DNA of 64,000 nucleotides from Gammaproteobacteria bacterium (GTDB taxonomy: Bacteria > Pseudomonadota > Gammaproteobacteria > Nevskiales > Nevskiaceae): the NCBI GenBank assembly GCA_026398815.1, contig JAPLSA010000031.1, forward strand, positions 1 through 64,000, read 5' to 3'. Numbering within the stretch: the first letter of the stretch is position 1; every line of letters begins with the position of its first letter. A program made the position numbers and the translations under genes. Positions 31,840 to 40,733 of the stretch are shown here, in pieces. Below the pieces are notes generated by a model. It was not told the origin of the DNA. It made no database searches and saw only the letters and a list, made by a program, of their open reading frames with translations.

Positions 31840-32940
31840 TCAGAGCCGCATCGGCATCACCACGAACTTGCCGCTGGCCTGTGCTGCATCGTGGATCAGA
31901 CCGCTGGCATCGGAGCTGCGCAGCTTGAAGATGAATTCCGCTCCTTCGATGGCGTCGAGCGCGTCCAGCAGGTAGCTGACGTTGAAACCGATCTCCAGCG
32001 GTGCGCCGCCGTACTCGATTTCGACTTCTTCTTCGGCTTCTTCCTGCTCCGGGTTCTGCGTCTGGATCCGCAGCATGTCGGCTTCCAGCGTCAGCCGGAC
32101 ACCGCGGAACTTCTCGTTCGACAAGATCGCCGCACGCGCCAGCGCAGCCCGGACCTTGAGGCGATCGCACTTGACGATCTTGTCGGAGTCCTCGGGAATC
32201 ACGCGCTCGTAGTCCGGGAACCGGCCTTCGATCAGCTTCGAGGTCAGGCGCAGGTCTTCGACATCCACCTGGATCTGGTTCGCGGTCAGCGACAGCGTCA
32301 CCGGCGACTCGCTGGTATCGAGCAGGCGCTGCAGTTCCAGCACCGTCTTGCGCGGCAGGATGACCTGGGTGTCCTTCTTGGCGCTGTGCTCGCGGCCCAG
32401 CTCGGCCATGGCCAGACGGTGGCCGTCGGTCGCCACGGTGCGCAGACGTGCTGGACGAATTTCCAGCAGCAAGCCGTTCAGGTAATAGCGGACGTCCTGC
32501 TGGGCCATCGCGAACTGGGTGCGTGACAGCAGGTCCTTCAGTTCCCGGTTGTTCAGTTCCAGGCGCACGTCGGAAGGATCCGATGCGAATACCGGGAATT
32601 CTTCGGCCGGCAGCGTGGCCAGCGAGAAACGGCTGCGGCCGGACTTCAGGGTCAGCTTGTTGTCGGCGTACTCCAGGCTGAGCATCGCGCCTTCCGGAAG
32701 GCCACGGCAGATGTCGTGCAGCTTGCGGGCCGGCGCCGTGATACGACCCGGCACCAGATTCTGGATGCGCACCTTGCGTTCGACCTGCAGCTCCAGATCG
32801 GTGCCGGTCAGGCTCAGCAGATCGTCCTTCGCTTCCAGCAGCAGATTTCCGAGGACCGGCAGTGACTGCCGACGCTCGACAACGCCGATCACCGATTGCA
32901 GGGCAGAAAGAAGCTCACCTCGGGAAATCTGGATGTTCAT
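31840..32940 (-). CDS. dnaN: DNA polymerase III beta sliding clamp
   Basis: The 366-residue ring-forming clamp tethers DNA polymerase III to DNA. It shows the three-domain clamp pattern: MNIQISRGELLSALQSV at the start, LPAEEFPVF at the end of domain I, and the C-terminal FVVMPMRL that forms the partner-binding pocket. It lies between dnaA and recF in the canonical order. Confidence 0.98.
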   Translation of the reverse strand: MNIQISRGELLSALQSVIGVVERRQSLPVLGNLLLEAKDDLLSLTGTDLELQVERKVRIQNLVPGRITAPARKLHDICRGLPEGAMLSLEYADNKLTLKSGRSRFSLATLPAEEFPVFASDPSDVRLELNNRELKDLLSRTQFAMAQQDVRYYLNGLLLEIRPARLRTVATDGHRLAMAELGREHSAKKDTQVILPRKTVLELQRLLDTSESPVTLSLTANQIQVDVEDLRLTSKLIEGRFPDYERVIPEDSDKIVKCDRLKVRAALARAAILSNEKFRGVRLTLEADMLRIQTQNPEQEEAEEEVEIEYGGAPLEIGFNVSYLLDALDAIEGAEFIFKLRSSDASGLIHDAAQASGKFVVMPMRL

Positions 32941-33201
32941 GGGCAGACCAATTGCATAAATGGGTTTGAATCTTGAAAACCTAGTTTTAGTAGTCTGACG
33001 GTCAAGCTGGGGACAGAAGCTGGATTCCTGATGCTTATCAGCGCGTTACCGGGTTATGGAAGGACCGTGCAGAGCACTGCCGTGGTTGTCCAAAACCTAG
33101 GATAAAGCTGTGGATAAAAAGCCGTCCCAAGGCTGCCGGATGATTATACACAGCTTGTTCCAGCCTCTTTCCCCGGCTTTTTGCGCGCTTTTACCGGGTT
33201 T
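32941..33201. other. dnaN-dnaA intergenic region, candidate oriC
   Basis: The 261 bp contain a consensus DnaA box on the minus strand (TGTGGATAA, 33109-33117), a near-consensus box TTATACACA (33144-33152), weaker TTATC copies, and an AT-rich stretch around 32975-32992 that could be the unwinding element. Strand polarity flips between dnaA and rpmH, so the origin is here or in the dnaA-rpmH gap. This gap has more boxes. Confidence 0.6.
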
Positions 33202-34536
33202 TCAGTTGGTCAGCTGGCGAAGCAGATTTTCATAATCTTCCTTCAAACGGTCGTCTTCGCGGCAGAGTTCGGCAACTTTCCTGACAGCGTGCAGGACCGT
33301 GGTGTGGTCCTTGCCGAATGCGGTGCCGATTTCCGGATAGCTGTGCCGGGTCAGTTCCTTCGACAGGGCCATCGCCACCTGACGTGGACGCGCCAGCGTA
33401 CGGGTGCGCCGAACCGAGGTCAGGTCTGCCAGCCGGATGTTGTAGTACGCGGCGACGGTACGCTTGATGTTGTCGAGCGTCACGGCCCGGTCGTACGACG
33501 CCAGCATGTCCTTCAGTGTGGTCCGGGCGAATTCGGCGGTGATCGGCGCGCCGGTCAGCCGCGCAGAGGCGTTCAGGCGGTGCAGCGCACCCTCGAGTTC
33601 ACGGACGTTCGAGCGGATGCGCTGGGCGACCAGCACGGCGACATCTTCCGGAAGGCGGACACCCAGCACGTCGGCCTTGGCCAGCAGGATGGCGATGCGG
33701 GTCTCGAATTCCGGCGGCTCGACCGGCACCGACAAGCCCCAGGTGAAACGGGATTTGAGGCGGTCGTCCAGCGCGTCGAGTTCGCGTGGATAGCGATCGC
33801 AGGTCATCACGATCTGCCGCCGGCCGTCGATCAAGGCATTGAAGGTGTGGAAGAACTCTTCTTGGGAATGTTCCTTGCCGGCGAGGAAGTGGATGTCGTC
33901 GATCAGCAGCGCGTCGACGGTGCGGTAGAAGTTCTTGAATTCGACCTGGCGGCCGTAGCGGATCGCCGACACCATCTGGTTGAACCACTGCTCGGCGCCG
34001 ACGTAGACGATCCGTGCGTTTGCCTTCTCGGCCAGGATCGCGTTGCCGATGCCGTGCATCAGATGGGTCTTGCCGAGGCCGGACTCGCCGTAGATCAGCA
34101 GGGGGTTGTAGATGCCGCCGGGTGCGGAGGCGACCTGCAGGCCCGCGGCGCGCGCCTGGGAATTCGACTTGCCTTCGATGAACGAGGCCAGCGTGTAGCG
34201 CGGATCGAGCTTGCCCCGCCCGTACGGCATGGTGTCGTCGAGCGCGGCGGCGCTGCTGCCATTGCTGCTGGCGCCGCGCACCGGGTCAGAGCTGGTGCCA
34301 CCGACGGCGATGTTCACCACCACGTCGTAGGCGGCGAGGCTCGACATGGTGCGCTGGATGCGGCCAAGGAAATCGCTCTTGACCCGGTCCATGACGATCC
34401 GGTTGGGCGCCAGCAAGGTCATCTGGTCATCGCTCAGGATCACCCGCAACGGGCGAATCCAGGTGCTGATCTCCTTCTCGGGCAGATCGGCCTCGAGTCG
34501 GGAAATGCAGCGGTCCCACAGGTCTTGGTTCAGCAT
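33202..34536 (-). CDS. dnaA: chromosomal replication initiator DnaA
   Basis: This AAA+ protein binds DnaA boxes and melts oriC. The 444-residue protein starts at MLNQDLW (domain I). It has Walker A GESGLGKTHL, Walker B LLIDDIHFL and the domain IV DNA-binding signature (GKDHTTVLHAVRKV). The ORF-track start nine codons upstream is not conserved. It is the first gene of the leftward dnaA-dnaN-recF-gyrB cluster. Confidence 0.98.
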   Translation of the reverse strand: MLNQDLWDRCISRLEADLPEKEISTWIRPLRVILSDDQMTLLAPNRIVMDRVKSDFLGRIQRTMSSLAAYDVVVNIAVGGTSSDPVRGASSNGSSAAALDDTMPYGRGKLDPRYTLASFIEGKSNSQARAAGLQVASAPGGIYNPLLIYGESGLGKTHLMHGIGNAILAEKANARIVYVGAEQWFNQMVSAIRYGRQVEFKNFYRTVDALLIDDIHFLAGKEHSQEEFFHTFNALIDGRRQIVMTCDRYPRELDALDDRLKSRFTWGLSVPVEPPEFETRIAILLAKADVLGVRLPEDVAVLVAQRIRSNVRELEGALHRLNASARLTGAPITAEFARTTLKDMLASYDRAVTLDNIKRTVAAYYNIRLADLTSVRRTRTLARPRQVAMALSKELTRHSYPEIGTAFGKDHTTVLHAVRKVAELCREDDRLKEDYENLLRQLTN

Positions 34537-34651
34537 CGGGCAAAAGCGGTCGGGTAGCAGCAAGGGACGAGGAAGCGGACCCGATCGCGAGCGCTCGAAG
34601 GCTGTTCAGCCAGCCGCGATGGGGAAACAGTCTATCGTCTGCCCGGCATGC

Positions 34652-34660
34652 TTATCCACA
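34652..34660 (+). promoter_or_regulatory. consensus DnaA box in the dnaA-rpmH gap
   Basis: TTATCCACA lies in the 231-bp gap between the divergent dnaA and rpmH genes, a position suited to DnaA autoregulation or to a bipartite origin. It is the only clear box in this gap. Confidence 0.75.
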
Positions 34661-34711
34661 GGCCACCTGTCCGCCGCTGCGGCACAGGCAGCGCGTGCCA
34701 GAACACTGGCG

Positions 34712-34741
34712 CTTGAAGATTCCGATTGACAGCGGCTAGAA
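34712..34741 (+). promoter_or_regulatory. putative rpmH promoter
   Basis: TTGAAG, an 18-bp spacer and TAGAAT end 26 nt before the rpmH start codon. It would drive the rightward rpmH-rnpA-yidD-yidC operon. Confidence 0.55.
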
Positions 34742-34767
34742 TCGCGGTCCCCAACGAGTACACCGTC

Positions 34768-34905
34768 ATGAGCAAGCGCACTTTTCAGCCGCACACCCTG
34801 AGCCGCAAGCGGACCCACGGCTTCCGCGCCCGCATGGCGACCGTCGGTGGCCGCGCCGTCCTGTCGCGCCGTCGCGCCAAGGGCCGTGCCCGCCTGATTC
34901 CGTAA
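34768..34905 (+). CDS. rpmH: 50S ribosomal protein L34
   Basis: This 45-residue, very basic protein ([19 protein letters not shown]..., ending RARLIP) is absent from the ORF track because it is short. The [18 protein letters not shown] core is diagnostic of L34. It has one extra N-terminal residue (Ser) compared with the common MKRTFQPS start. It is followed by rnpA after 11 nt, the universal bacterial order. Confidence 0.97.
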   Translation: MSKRTFQPHTLSRKRTHGFRARMATVGGRAVLSRRRAKGRARLIP

Positions 34906-34916
34906 AGCCGCTTTCC

Positions 34917-35312
34917 ATGCCGGGTCCGGCGCGCTTCCCGCCGTCGGTCCGGTTGCACAAGCCGGCGGAGTTCAAGCTGGTTTTTGCCGAAGGAAAGAAG
35001 CTGCGCCGGGCCCCGCTCAGCGTCAGCTATCGCCGGAATACGCTGCAGGACGCCCGACTCGGCCTTGCGATCGCCAAGAAGGCGGTTGCCCAGGCGCACG
35101 ACCGGAACCGCATCAAGCGTCTCATCCGCGAGGAATTCCGGCACAATCGCGCCCGGTTGCCGGCTGTGGATCTGGTGTTCTTTGCCCAGCCCGGCCTCGC
35201 CGCTGTGCCGAATCCCGCGCTCCGGGGTTTGCTTTCCGACCTCTGGACCCAAGTGATCGAACGATGCGCGCGATCCTCACCGGCCCCATCCGCGCCTACC
35301 AGCGCGTCCTGA
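34917..35312 (+). CDS. rnpA: ribonuclease P protein component
   Basis: RnpA is the protein subunit of RNase P, which matures tRNA 5' ends. The 131-residue basic protein has the RNR motif ([14 protein letters not shown]) and the N-terminal [11 protein letters not shown] segment. Its last 49 nt overlap yidD in another frame, an arrangement common in this operon. Confidence 0.95.
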   Translation: MPGPARFPPSVRLHKPAEFKLVFAEGKKLRRAPLSVSYRRNTLQDARLGLAIAKKAVAQAHDRNRIKRLIREEFRHNRARLPAVDLVFFAQPGLAAVPNPALRGLLSDLWTQVIERCARSSPAPSAPTSAS

Positions 35313-35479
35313 GCCCGCTGCTCGGGCCCCGTTGCCGTTTCCATCCCAGCTGTTCCCATTACGCGCTCGAAGCGATCGAACGCTTCGGTGCCGCGCGCGG
35401 CAGCTGGCTGGCCATCAAACGCATTTCCCGCTGCCACCCGCTGAACGCGGGCGGTCTTGACCCTGTTCCGGAGCGCTAG
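35264..35479 (+). CDS. yidD: membrane protein insertion efficiency factor YidD
   Basis: The 71-residue YidD/Hlp family protein has the conserved core [27 protein letters not shown] and [14 protein letters not shown]. It assists YidC-dependent insertion at the inner membrane. It overlaps rnpA by 49 nt and ends 5 nt before yidC. Confidence 0.95.
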   Translation: MRAILTGPIRAYQRVLSPLLGPRCRFHPSCSHYALEAIERFGAARGSWLAIKRISRCHPLNAGGLDPVPER

Positions 35480-35484
35480 TCCCC

Positions 35485-37185
35485 ATGGAAAGTCGCCGCA
35501 TCGCACTGATCGCAGTGCTGGGCGTGATCCTGTACCTGATCTACACCGCCTGGATCACCGATCACCCGCCGCCTGCTCCGCCGATCGCGGCGGCTGCGCC
35601 ATCGGCGATTCCGGCCGATCCGGCTGCCGTGCCGGTGCCTGCAGCTCCGGCGGCCGACGGTAGCGCTACCGCATCGACACCCGCCGGTGACCTTGCATCG
35701 ACGCCGCCGGCCACATCGCAGACGATCCACGTCAAGACCGATCTGGTCGATGCCGAGTTCGCCACCGCCGGTGCCGAGCTGCGTCGCGTCGAACTGAGCC
35801 AGTACGCGCTCGACAAGAAGAACCCGGACGTCAAGCTGCCGCTGCTCAACGACCGCGACGGCGTCGTGTTCACCTTGCAGAGCGGTCTGGCGGCGATCGA
35901 GAAGGCCCTGCCCGGCAACAACGCCGTCTATGCAACGCCGCAGACCCGCTACGAACTTCCGGCCGGCGTCGACACGCTGGACGTGCCGTTCGAATACACC
36001 GACGCCGCCGGCTTCACCTTGAAGAAGGTGTTCCGCTTCAAGCGCGGCAGCTATCAGATCGAACTGGTGCAGACGGTGGTCAACCACACCGGCGGCACGC
36101 TGAATGTCAGCCCGTACGCGCGCTGGCTGCGCAATCCGGTGTCGGCCGAGAAAGCGCAGAAGTTCATCGTCACCTTCCTTGGCCTGGGCATCTACGAACA
36201 GAAGCCGAACACCACCGACTACCGCTTCAAGAAGCTCAAGCTCGACACGCTGAACGAGAAGCCGTACGAATCCAAGCAGACCGGCGGCTGGATGGCGATG
36301 ATCCAGCACTACTTCATCGCCGCGATCATTCCGCCGGCCGACGAAGCGGCGACCTACACCGGCAAGCCGGCCGGCAACGGCAACTACCTCGGCCAGTACC
36401 TCGGTGCGACCAAGGCGGTCGCCGATGGCAGCGAAGCCCACTACAGCACCGGCCTTTACATCGGCCCGAAGCTGCAGGGCACGCTGGATGATGTCGCCAA
36501 GGGCCTCGCGCTGACCGAGGACTACGGCATCCTCACCGTCATCGCCAAGCCGCTGTTCGTGGTGATGAGCTTCTTCCACGGCATCGTCGGCAACTGGGGC
36601 TGGTCGATCATCCTGCTGACGGTGCTGGTCAAGCTGCTGTTCTATCCATTGACGGCAGCGCAGTACAAGTCGATGGCGAAGATGAAGAAGTTCACGCCGC
36701 GCATCGCCGAACTGAAGGAGCGCTACGCGGACGACCGCGAAAAGCTCAGCCGCGCGATGATGGATCTGTACAAGAAGGAAGGCTTCAACCCGCTCGCGGG
36801 CTGCTGGCCGATCCTGGTGCAGATGCCGGTGTTCTTCTCGCTGTACTGGGTGTTGATCGAATCGGTCGAACTGCGCCAGGCGCCGTTCGTGCTGTGGCTG
36901 CAGGACCTGTCGGCCGCCGATCCGCTGTACATCACGCCGGTGCTCTACGGCGCGTCGATGTGGCTGCAGCAGCGCCTGTCCGGCCAGCTGTCGACGATGG
37001 ACCCGATGCAGGCGCGGATCATGAACGTCATGCCGATCGCGTTCACCGGCATGTTCCTGTTCTTCCCGGCCGGCCTGGTCGTCTACTGGTTCGTGTCGAA
37101 CGTCATCGGCATCGCCCAGCAGCTGGTGATCACCAAGCGCATCGAAGCGGCCGACGCGGCCAGCCGCGCGCTGAAGAAGGCCTGA
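35485..37185 (+). CDS. yidC: membrane protein insertase YidC
   Basis: The 566-residue inner-membrane insertase has an N-terminal membrane helix (RRIALIAVLGVILYLIYTAW), an Ala/Pro-rich linker and the large periplasmic domain (about 80-340). The conserved 60-kDa insertase core of five helices begins near GWSIILLTVLVKLLFYPLT and includes the cytoplasmic helical hairpin (KERYADDREKLSRAMMDLYK). It belongs to the rpmH operon. Confidence 0.97.
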   Translation: MESRRIALIAVLGVILYLIYTAWITDHPPPAPPIAAAAPSAIPADPAAVPVPAAPAADGSATASTPAGDLASTPPATSQTIHVKTDLVDAEFATAGAELRRVELSQYALDKKNPDVKLPLLNDRDGVVFTLQSGLAAIEKALPGNNAVYATPQTRYELPAGVDTLDVPFEYTDAAGFTLKKVFRFKRGSYQIELVQTVVNHTGGTLNVSPYARWLRNPVSAEKAQKFIVTFLGLGIYEQKPNTTDYRFKKLKLDTLNEKPYESKQTGGWMAMIQHYFIAAIIPPADEAATYTGKPAGNGNYLGQYLGATKAVADGSEAHYSTGLYIGPKLQGTLDDVAKGLALTEDYGILTVIAKPLFVVMSFFHGIVGNWGWSIILLTVLVKLLFYPLTAAQYKSMAKMKKFTPRIAELKERYADDREKLSRAMMDLYKKEGFNPLAGCWPILVQMPVFFSLYWVLIESVELRQAPFVLWLQDLSAADPLYITPVLYGASMWLQQRLSGQLSTMDPMQARIMNVMPIAFTGMFLFFPAGLVVYWFVSNVIGIAQQLVITKRIEAADAASRALKKA

Positions 37186-37228
37186 AGTCCCTGATGCGCG
37201 CCGACCGCTCGAACCCGGGCCGGCGCGC

Positions 37229-38569
37229 ATGACCTCGCCGCGCACCGACACCATCGCGGCAATTGCCACGGCGGCCGGGCGCGGCGCCGTCGGCATTCTG
37301 CGGGTGTCCGGTCCTGAAGCCGCGCGCGTGGCCTGCGCGTTGTGCATCACCCTGCCGGAACCGCGCCGCGCCCGGCTGCGCAAGCTGCGCGATGCCGACG
37401 GCCAGGTCGTCGACGAAGGCCTGGTGCTGTACTTCCCCGGTCCGGATTCCTTCACCGGCGAGGACGTGATCGAACTGCAGGGCCATGGCGGGCCGCTGGT
37501 GCTGTCGATCCTACTGGCGTCCGCCTGTGCGGCAGGTGCCCGGCTGGCCCGTCCCGGCGAATTCTCCGAACGGGCCTTCCTGAATGGCCGGCTCGATCTG
37601 GCGCAGGCCGAAAGCATTGCCGACCTGATCGACGCCGGCAGCCATGCCGCCGTGCGCGCAGCCAGCCGTTCGCTGCAGGGCGAGTTCTCCGCGCGCGTCG
37701 GCGCACTGGTCGATGCGCTGATTTCCCTGCGCGCCGATCTGGAAGCCGCACTCGATTTCGCCGACGAGGACGTGCCCTGGCTGTCGTCGTCGCAGCTGCG
37801 GCTGCGGCTCGACGGTCTGCGTCACGGGCTGGCCGACGTGCTGCGTGCCGCCGCCCAGGGCCGCCGGCTGCGCGACGGCCTGACGGTCGCGATCGGCGGC
37901 CAGCCGAATGTCGGCAAGTCGACCCTGCTGAACCGGCTGGCCGGCGCGGAAGCCGCCATCGTTTCGCCGATTGCCGGCACCACGCGCGACGTGCTGCGCG
38001 AACACCTGAGCTTGGATGGCCTGCCGGTCACCGTGTTCGATACCGCCGGCCTGCGCGACAGTGACGATCCGATCGAACGCATCGGCATGGCCCGCGGCCG
38101 CAGCGCCATCGAGCAGGCGGAAGTGCTGCTGTGGCTGGTCGATGACTGCATCGGCCCGACGTCGCTCGATGCGGCCGCGCTCGACGGGCTGGCGCCCCAT
38201 GCGCGGCAGATTCAGGTGCTGACCAAATGCGATCTCAGCGGCCAGCCGGCCGGCAGGATCGCGGCCGACCAGCTTCGGCTGTCGGCCGCCAGCGGGGCCG
38301 GCATCGATGCGCTGGTGGCGCTGCTGCACGAACACGCCGGGCTTGATGCCGGGGCCGGCGATGCGCTCGGCGCCCGGGCGCGCCATCTCGATGCGTTGCG
38401 CCAGGCCGAGATCGAAGTCAACGCCGCTTGCGGCCTGCCGCCGGCGAATCCCGAGCTGATCGCCGAGCACCTGCGGCGGGCCCAGCAGGCACTCGAAGCG
38501 ATCACCGGCCGCTATACCGCCGACGATCTGCTGGGCCGGATCTTCGCCACCTTCTGCCTCGGCAAGTAG
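37229..38569 (+). CDS. mnmE: tRNA modification GTPase MnmE
   Basis: With MnmG, MnmE modifies U34 of tRNAs to (c)mnm5U. The 446-residue protein has the formyl-THF-binding N-terminal domain and G1 GQPNVGKSTLL. G2/G3 are TTRD and DTAGLRD, and it ends in the catalytic FCLGK. It closes the conserved origin operon. The usual downstream mnmG-rsmG-parA-parB block is not next to it here. Confidence 0.97.
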   Translation: MTSPRTDTIAAIATAAGRGAVGILRVSGPEAARVACALCITLPEPRRARLRKLRDADGQVVDEGLVLYFPGPDSFTGEDVIELQGHGGPLVLSILLASACAAGARLARPGEFSERAFLNGRLDLAQAESIADLIDAGSHAAVRAASRSLQGEFSARVGALVDALISLRADLEAALDFADEDVPWLSSSQLRLRLDGLRHGLADVLRAAAQGRRLRDGLTVAIGGQPNVGKSTLLNRLAGAEAAIVSPIAGTTRDVLREHLSLDGLPVTVFDTAGLRDSDDPIERIGMARGRSAIEQAEVLLWLVDDCIGPTSLDAAALDGLAPHARQIQVLTKCDLSGQPAGRIAADQLRLSAASGAGIDALVALLHEHAGLDAGAGDALGARARHLDALRQAEIEVNAACGLPPANPELIAEHLRRAQQALEAITGRYTADDLLGRIFATFCLGK

Positions 38570-38619
38570 CGCGCCCGCAGGCGAAGACAGCGCTTCCGGC
38601 CATCGAGTAAGGTTCGCCG

Positions 38620-39102
38620 ATGAGTCCCGAAGCCCTGACTGCACAGCTGCACGCCACCATTCCCCTGACCGCCGCGATGGCCGCCGAAGTCCGGTCCTTC
38701 GATGGCCGTCGGCTCGAAATCAGCGCGCCGCTCGCCGCCAATCACAACCTGCACGGCACCGCCTTCGGCGGCAGCCTGGCCACGCTCGGCATCCTCGGCG
38801 GCTGGTCGCTGGTGGCCAGCGCGCTGGATGCCATCGGCGTCCAGGCCCGCATCGTCGTGCAGCACAGCGAATGCGAGTTCCGCGAACCGGTGAGCAGCGA
38901 TTTCAGCGCCGTGTCCGAACTGCCGGAAGCCGAATGGCCGCGCTTTGTCGCCACCTTGCGCCGGCACCGCCGAGCCCGCATCGCGATCGACACCACCCTG
39001 GTCGCCGAGCACCGGGCGATGGCCAGCCATCGCGGCCGCTTCGCCGCGTTCCTCGAAGCCGATTCCGAATCCACGCCCGATCCGCGAGCCCCCTTGCCAT
39101 GA
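38620..39102 (+). CDS. YiiD-type hotdog thioesterase domain protein
   Basis: The 160-residue protein matches the C-terminal thioesterase-like domain of YiiD: PLAANHNLHGTAFGGSLATL is the hotdog helix/active-site segment, followed by CEFREPV. It is likely an acyl-CoA or acyl-ACP thioesterase, substrate unknown. Its stop overlaps the next start (ATGA), as in the next two genes, so the three form a coupled operon. Confidence 0.85.
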   Translation: MSPEALTAQLHATIPLTAAMAAEVRSFDGRRLEISAPLAANHNLHGTAFGGSLATLGILGGWSLVASALDAIGVQARIVVQHSECEFREPVSSDFSAVSELPEAEWPRFVATLRRHRRARIAIDTTLVAEHRAMASHRGRFAAFLEADSESTPDPRAPLP

Positions 39103-40049
39103 GCCGTTACAAGTACTGCCCGCAGTGCGCCAAGCCGCTGGAGCTGGCGCTGCACGGCGAGATGCAGCGCATCGCCTGCCCGGACCGCAGCTGCGGCTTC
39201 GTCTACTGGGACAACCCGGTACCGGTGGTTGCGGCGATCGTCGAGCACGAGGGCGAAATCATCCTGGCCCGCAATGCCGCTTGGCCGCCGAAGATGTTCG
39301 CGCTGATCACCGGCTTCCTCGAAAAGAACGACCCGCATCCGGAATCCGGCGTGCTGCGTGAAGTCGAGGAAGAGCTGGGCCTCAAAGGAAGGATCGGCGA
39401 GTTCATCGGCTTCTATCCGTTCGAGCGGATGAACCAGATCATCATCGCCTACCACGTGATCGCCGAAGGCCGCGTGCAGCTCGGCGAGGAGCTGGTCGAG
39501 TGGAAGAAGCTGCCGCTGGAGAAGATCAAGCCGTGGCCGGCCGGCACCGGCTATGCGGTGCGCGACCTGCAGCTGCGCCGCGGCCACACGCCGCCGCCGT
39601 TCGATCTGAACATGCTGCGCAAGCCGCGCCACTGGCACGAGATCAGCGAACGCCTGCTGACCGCAGGCCAGCCGAGCGCCGAGGAATTCCAGAGCCTGAA
39701 GGTGATCGGCGTCGACGTGGTGATCAACCTGTCGATGCCCGATTCGGATCACGCACTGGCGGACGAGGATCAGGTCGTCGCCCGCCACGGCATGCGCTAC
39801 CACCACATTCCGGTGCTGTTCGATGCGCCGACCCGTGACGACTTCGAGCGCTTCTGCGCGGCGATGGCGGCATCCCGCGACAGCACGGTGTTCGTCCACT
39901 GCGCCGCCAACAAGCGGGTGTCGGCCTTCCTGTTCCTGTGGCGGGTGCTGAAGGCCGACGTGCCGCGCGAGATCGCCGAGCGCGACCTGCTGGCGGTCTG
40001 GACGCCGGACCCGGTCTGGTCGGCCTTCATCGCCGCGCAGCTGGCATGA
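39099..40049 (+). CDS. Nudix hydrolase fused to a DUF442/protein-tyrosine-phosphatase-like domain
   Basis: The 316-residue protein has three parts. A zinc ribbon has Cys7/10 and Cys27/32. A NudC-like Nudix domain (about 40-160) ends its box in REVEEELGL, but its first half (GFLEKNDPHPESGVL) is one residue longer than the classical box and lacks the usual Glu. A C-terminal phosphatase-like domain (about 180-316) starts LLTAGQPSAEEF and has the Cys loop HCAANKRVS (Cys268, Arg273; C-x4-R, not C-x5-R). The two halves normally occur as separate proteins. It may hydrolyse a nucleotide pyrophosphate and then dephosphorylate the product, but that is inference. Confidence 0.8.
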   Translation: MSRYKYCPQCAKPLELALHGEMQRIACPDRSCGFVYWDNPVPVVAAIVEHEGEIILARNAAWPPKMFALITGFLEKNDPHPESGVLREVEEELGLKGRIGEFIGFYPFERMNQIIIAYHVIAEGRVQLGEELVEWKKLPLEKIKPWPAGTGYAVRDLQLRRGHTPPPFDLNMLRKPRHWHEISERLLTAGQPSAEEFQSLKVIGVDVVINLSMPDSDHALADEDQVVARHGMRYHHIPVLFDAPTRDDFERFCAAMAASRDSTVFVHCAANKRVSAFLFLWRVLKADVPREIAERDLLAVWTPDPVWSAFIAAQLA

Positions 40050-40663
40050 AGCCGCTGCCGGATTTCGGCTTCCGGCTGCTGTTGCTGCTGCCGGTGATGG
40101 TGGCGCTCGCCGCGTCCGCCATCGATCCCTACGACCGGCTGACCTGGCTGATGGAAGTGCTGCCGGTGTTGCTGGTGCTGCCGCTGCTGGCTGCCACCGG
40201 CCGGCGCTTCCCGCTGAGCCGGCTGCTGTACGCGCTGATCGCCGTTCACGCGTTGATCCTGATCGGCGGCGGCGCTTACACCTATGCGCGGATGCCGCTC
40301 GGCGAATGGGCGAAGACGGCGTTCGAGCTGCAGCGCAATCCCTACGACAAGCTTGGCCATCTCGCCCAGGGCCTGGTGCCGGCGCTGGCGGTCCGCGAGC
40401 TGCTGCTGCGTCAGCGGCTGGTGGCTGGCCGGGTACTCGCCGCCGCGCTGGCGGTATGCGTGGCGATGGCGATCAGCGCCGTCTACGAGCTGATCGAATG
40501 GGCGGCGGCGCTGGCGCTCGGCCAGGGGGCGGAAGAATTCCTCGGCACCCAGGGCGATCCCTGGGACACGCAGTCCGACATGTTCATGGCGCTGATCGGT
40601 AGCAGCCTGGCGGTGACGGCCCTGGCCCGCTGGCACGACCGCTCGATGGCGCGCATCCGCTGA
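40046..40663 (+). CDS. DUF2238 (YjdF-like) inner-membrane protein
   Basis: The 205-residue protein has about six hydrophobic helices and the DUF2238 motifs NPYDKLGHLAQG, YELIEWAAAL and GTQGDPWDTQSDM. The function of the family is unknown. The ATG overlaps the previous stop by 4 nt, so it belongs to the thioesterase/Nudix operon. The longer ORF-track start lies within the previous gene. Confidence 0.87.
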   Translation: MKPLPDFGFRLLLLLPVMVALAASAIDPYDRLTWLMEVLPVLLVLPLLAATGRRFPLSRLLYALIAVHALILIGGGAYTYARMPLGEWAKTAFELQRNPYDKLGHLAQGLVPALAVRELLLRQRLVAGRVLAAALAVCVAMAISAVYELIEWAAALALGQGAEEFLGTQGDPWDTQSDMFMALIGSSLAVTALARWHDRSMARIR

Positions 40664-40672
40664 CGCGCATCA

Positions 40673-40690
40673 TCCCGGCGAAAGCCGGGA
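40673..40690. terminator. hairpin with GAAA tetraloop between convergent genes
   Basis: TCCCGGC-GAAA-GCCGGGA is a perfect 7-bp stem capped by a GNRA loop, in the 70-bp gap between the DUF2238 gene and the convergent tolC-like gene. It resembles the dispersed intergenic repeats with GCGAAAGC loops and lacks a T-run, so it is either a weak bidirectional terminator or a REP element. Confidence 0.45.
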
Positions 40691-40733
40691 CCCGGAAACA
40701 ACCGACGGGCAGGTCGTGCCGGATGGACCGGCG

